Assembly: GCA_020465985.1 (NCBI GenBank)
Contig: JAANYP010000179.1
Location: 125,095-189,094, forward strand
DNA length: 64,000 bases
Direction: 5' to 3'
DNA from: Centrapalus pauciflorus
Lineage: Eukaryota; Streptophyta; Magnoliopsida; Asterales; Asteraceae
In this document: positions 59,709 to 64,000 of the stretch, piece by piece
Layout: every line of letters starts with the position of its first letter
Numbering within the stretch: position 1 is the stretch's first letter
Notes under the pieces: model-generated
Told to the model about the DNA's origin: nothing
Databases searched by the model: none
What the model saw: the letters and a program-made list of their open reading frames with translations, nothing else
Translations under genes and position numbers: made by a program

Positions 59709-61601
59709 CTGTATCAGAAAAAAGATAAATTGTCAATTAATGTAATACGACATACAAATTTAACAATAAATGTATTGTGAAAATTTCCATGCTAAGAAAG
59801 TCAACAATAAACTGTATTTCTTTTAATTTAACATTATATGCGATACAATTACAAGTTTCTTGATACATAATAGTGTAACCATTCACTCAATAACTTATAC
59901 AATTTTATATCACACAAAGAAAGTAAGTTTTTATTAAATCAAAATTTACGTTTCTTGAAGATCTAGAGCTTTTGTTTTAAGAAAAAAAAACTTAAAATTG
60001 AAAGCTAGTAGCTTTACAAAAAGTTTGAACTTTGGGTTGAATAAAAATAATTCTTACTTTATGGGTGATTATAAACTATAAATTCTAAATATTATTAATA
60101 TTTATTTATATAAGTTACGGCTACTATTATTTTTATCAAACATATTTTTAAAAGTTATAAGCTATATCCTTTCTAAAAGCCTATAGTTTTTAAAAACTCC
60201 AGTTTAATCTTACAACTAGTTTTGTCAAATATAACATTAGTAACTTTTTAATTGCAGGTATCTTTTTTTTTTCTCATCCTTCATTTTCAAAAATTAGTAT
60301 AAAATGAAATAAACTTAATTCCTAAATAGTTTAGATGATGTTTTTTAGATTGGTTGGTTTTTTTTTATAATTGCATATGTAATGTGTAGTTGTAACCAAA
60401 ATGTCTTCAAAAACATGTTTGCATTCTTATAGGTGGGTTTATATTGTAATACTTTATCACATTATTATATTTTATTGGGTTGATCATTCATTATTAAATT
60501 TTTTTTTATCATTTTCATATTTGTATTTTCTTTGTCATCTTTGTATTGGTCCATTTACCAATAAGCTAAAGACAGAGGTGTCAATAATGTGGCATGTTTA
60601 GGGTTTTTCATATCCATGACATCAGATATGATGTTTAGATTTCAGATTCATGATTTTAGATCCGACGGAGTTCATATTCGATGATTTATATGTTATGTTC
60701 TTGTTCAAAGGTTTATATCCAAGGTATGATTTAAGTTTCAATATCTTGAATAGGATGTTCTTAGTTTTTTTTTTTTTTAACAGCAGAATTCACACACTCA
60801 TCTAATTTCACTTCTAAATCTACACATTTCGTCCACAATGGGACTCAAACCCATAACCTTGGGGTCTCCTCTAACCCATTGGTACCGCTAGGCCAAAGAC
60901 CCTTTGGTTGTTATTGATTTATATTAATTTCTAAATCTGACTTACTATTTATGATTTATAATTTATGATTTGAACATGATGTTCTTGAACTTGATAGTGG
61001 TGGTTTAAGTTTTGGCCAAAGTGACTACATCGCTAAGTGAGAAGATTGTCGATTAATGATTCAACTCAACAAATTAAGGTAACCAATTATATTGGTTGTT
61101 GGTCAAGTTCTATAGTGATCAAATTAACTCATTGTCGATATAATAATTACAAAGCTTAATGTGAAAACGACAAGAAAAATGTAATAAGTTTTTATTTAGT
61201 ATATATATTTATTGCTCATGTTGAATTCATTTCACATTTAGTTACATGTTTAATACAATGTAATAAAGTTTAATTAGATTAAATTTATACATAAATGGAG
61301 AATTTCATATATATCCATTGTAAACTTTAAATATTACGTATGTATCTTTGCGAATTTCCTTATTACATATATATCTTTCTAGACCTTTAAATTTCTCTCT
61401 CTCTCTCTCTATCATATAAAATATCATTTTCTTAATTAATTTATTATTAAATTAAATTAGAAAATGATATTTGTTTATTTTTTTAAATTTATTTTTGTTG
61501 GGGTTTAAGATGTACTTAGTTTAGGTATTCAATAATAAATTAAACTATAAAATGATATTTTGTATTTTCTTAATGATAAAATAAATTTAAAATAGTCATT
61601 T

Positions 61602-61604
<3 letters not shown>
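59709..61604. other. AT-rich DNA upstream of the AHL exons (intron or intergenic)
   Basis: No PPC or AT-hook coding was recognised on the minus strand. The region holds a SINE (60765-60901), a short (CT)n near 61390-61411, and T/A-rich runs. Confidence 0.5.
60765..60901 (-). mobile_element. SINE (~137 bp), tRNA-type promoter and poly(A)
   Basis: On the minus strand: GGTCTTTGGCCTAGCGGTAC with an A-box-like TAGCGGTACC, a B box GGTTTGAGTCCC, a body, then a poly(A) of about 14. No clear target duplication was found. It shares its body with the degraded copy at 18725. Confidence 0.75.
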
Positions 61605-61671
<67 letters not shown>

Positions 61672-61687
61672 ATGTATGTATGTATGT
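61605..61687. repeat. (TA)n(TG)n(TATG)n microsatellite
   Basis: TA to 61660, then TGTGTG, then TATG repeats. Left border of element D. Confidence 0.95.
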
Positions 61688-61693
61688 AGAATT

Positions 61694-63580
61694 TGGTTTC
61701 ACAGCGTCCCCTTAAAAATCTTGCGTATCCAGCGTACCTCACATAGGCAAGAGTATTTTCGTAATTACAGCGACCATTCACATTATTGACCATTCACATT
61801 AATTGATCATTCACATTACTTAATTGATCATTCACAAAACTTATTTAACTATTTATCCTTCTTGTACACTTATTTGATCATCCACAATACTTATTTGACC
61901 ATTCACAATTCTTCAACACTTAAATGATCATTTACATTATTTAATTGATCATTCACATTACTTAATTGACTATTCACATTACTTAATTGATCGTTCACAT
62001 TATTTAAATGATCATTCACATTACTTAATTGACAATTCACATTACTTAATTGATCATTCACAAAACTTATTGATCATTCACATGAATTATTTGACCATTT
62101 ACAGTATTTATTTCATCATTCATAATAATTATTAGACTTTTACACTTCTTTTACACTTATATGATCATTCACAATAATTATATGAATGTAGATCTATATA
62201 ATTAGTTAAACAAGTGTAGATCACTCATATTACTTAAATGATCATTCACATTATTTAATTGATCATTCGCATTACTTAATTAACCATTCACATTACAAAA
62301 TTAATCGTTCACATTACTTACATGACCATTCACATTACTTAATTGACAATTTACATTACTTAATAGATCATTCACAACACTTATTTGATCATTCACATGA
62401 ATTATTTGACCATTTACAGTATTTATTTCATCATTCATGATAATTATTGGACTTTTACACTTCTTCTACACTTATTTGATCATTTACAACACTTATTTGA
62501 TCATTCACACTTTTTCTAAACTTAATATAAATGGTCAAATAATTAATGTGAATGATCAAATAAATACTATGAATGGTTAAATAATTCTTGTGAATGATCA
62601 AATAAGTGTTGTAAATGATCAAATAAGTGTAGAAGAATTATGAATGACCAAATAAGTGTTGTGAATGATCATAAAAATGTTGTGAATGATCAAATAAGCG
62701 TAGAAGAAGTGTTAATGGTCAAGTAATTATTGTGAATGGTCAAATAAGTGTAGAAGAAGTGTAAATAGTCAAATAATTATTGTGAATGGTCAAATAATTC
62801 ATCTGACGATCAAATAAGTGTTGTGAATGATCAATTACGTAATGTGAATGGTCAATTAAGTAATGTGAATGGTCAATTAAGTAATGTGAATGATCAAATA
62901 ATTATAAAAGAAGTGTAAATAGTTAAATAATTATTGTGAATGATCAAATAAATGTCGTGAATGATCAAATAAGTGTAAAAGAATTGTAAATAGTCAAATA
63001 ATTCTTATGAATGATCAAATAAGTGTTGTGAATGATTAATTAAGTAATATGAATGATCAAATAAGTAATGTGAATGATCATCTAAGTAATGTGAATGGTC
63101 ATATAAGTAATGCGACTGGTCAATTAAATAATGTGAATGATCATTTAAGTCATGTGAATGGTCAATTAAGTAATGTGAATGGTCAATTAAGTAATGTGAA
63201 TGATCAAATAATTATACAAAAAGTGTAAATAATCAAATAATTATTGTGAATGATCAAATAAATGTTATGAATGATCAAATAAGTGTAAAAGAATTGTAAA
63301 TAGTCAAATAATTCTTCTGAATGATCAAATAAGTGTTGTGAATGAATAATTAAGTAATGTGAGTGATCAATTAAGTAATGTGAATGATCAAATAAGTAAT
63401 GTGAATGATCATTTTATATGTATTGTGAATGATCGCTGTAATTACGAGAATACACTTCCAGCTAAAAAAACGGGACGCGCATGGAATTTCATTTTTTGAA
63501 CACAACCATTGATTTATTTAATCTTGTGGCTTTAGATGGGTACCCTTGGTACACTGATTTTTAAATGGACTCTTTTGAAC
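61694..63580. mobile_element. TIR element D nested in (TA)n: giant inverted array (1.9 kb)
   Basis: Terminal repeats (GTTTCACAGCGTCC...TTAAAAATC at left, GTTCAAAAGAGTCC...TTAAAAATC inverted at right) and inner arms (TCGTAATTACAGCGA(C/T)CATTCACA) frame a long array. The left half is built of GATCATTCACATTACTTAAT-type units. The right half, from about 62520, is built of the reverse complement, AAGTAATGTGAATGATCAAT. The whole can fold into one hairpin. The terminal CCAGCGTACC and CATTCACAT words link it to B1 and B2. Confidence 0.8.

Positions 63581-63668
<88 letters not shown>
63581..63668. repeat. (TA)n microsatellite
   Basis: Shared border of element D and the small element at 63669. Confidence 0.97.
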
Positions 63669-63670
<2 letters not shown>

Positions 63671-63908
63671 GTGAGTTCAATGGAAAACCGGTTTGCACCT
63701 GAAAACCATGGAAACCTACGCATACCGTCCGATTGGGTGCATTTAATGAAAAACAAGGTGGCATGATCATAAATAAGATGATGCATCACGCGAGATTTTT
63801 GATGCATCACGCGGGATTTTGATGTACACGCGGGGAATTTGATGCATTTGTAGTGGTGCAGTGCGGTTTTCACAGGTTTTCAGGTGCATGGTGGTTTTTC
63901 ATTGAACC

Positions 63909-63911
<3 letters not shown>
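63669..63911. mobile_element. Small TIR element nested in (TA)n (family A'', ~243 bp)
   Basis: Left GTTCAATGGAAAACCGGTTT and inverted right GTTCAATGAAAAACCACCAT, both followed by GCACCTGAAAACC. The interior has ATGCATCACGCG(A/G)GATTTT repeats as in the element at 10352. Confidence 0.8.

Positions 63912-64000
<89 letters not shown>
63912..64000. repeat. (TA)n microsatellite, runs to the window edge
   Basis: Uninterrupted TA repeat. Confidence 0.97.

Overview
The window looks like repeat-dense nuclear DNA of a flowering plant, probably a eudicot. The evidence is plant-type Ty1/copia and Ty3/gypsy LTR retrotransposons primed by initiator-methionine tRNA, Helitrons, MULE and PIF/Harbinger MITEs, a SINE, and the last two exons of a plant AHL (AT-hook nuclear localized) gene. 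There is no bacterial-type gene, operon, CRISPR array or rRNA. The species cannot be named from the sequence alone.

Layout. 1-9275: minus-strand Ty1/copia element (copia-1, SIRE/Maximus-like) whose 3' end lies left of the window. 9276-20244: host sequence overlaid by a cluster of terminal-inverted-repeat (TIR) elements that each sit inside long (TA)n tracts, a diverged satellite-like array ending in a Helitron 3' terminus, a hairpin MULE-type MITE, two Helitron-like copies, a SINE remnant and a tandem duplication. 20245-38506: an old gypsy-related, largely non-coding LTR element (element 3) in a partial tandem LTR-internal-LTR-internal arrangement, split by a second 12-kb copia element (copia-2, 21051-33036) with a clean 5-bp target duplication. 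38507-45699: minus-strand Ty3/gypsy chromovirus-type element (gypsy-4). 45700-48452: an array-like repeat, then a (TA)n-nested element holding a PIF/Harbinger-like element, which itself holds a smaller MITE and a G-rich minisatellite. 48453-54376: plus-strand relative of gypsy-4 (gypsy-5), truncated at its 5' end. 54377-57936: inverted copy of the repeat at 45700, a short Helitron, a MULE-type element and a Harbinger MITE. 58240-59708: 3' end of an AHL gene. 59709-64000: AT-rich sequence with a SINE, a 1.9-kb giant-hairpin TIR element, and a small TIR element between (TA)n tracts.

All retrotransposon reading frames are broken by stops and frameshifts, many consistent with deamination of methylated C, so none looks autonomous. 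The only candidate host gene is the AHL fragment; element A (10658-12973) carries a small three-exon gene model of its own.

The most unusual material is: (1) a superfamily of TIR elements embedded in (TA)n microsatellites, resembling the rice Micron type, with one member carrying a spliceable small gene and another built as a giant inverted array; (2) cis-elements shared by the two copia elements: a conserved stop codon at the gag-pol boundary overlapping a consensus branch point and 3' splice site, three copies of a palindromic motif containing GTAAGT downstream of pol, and a dispersed TTCGA-type word that changes in concert between elements; (3) natural empty-site paralogues inside the window that prove two of the insertions.
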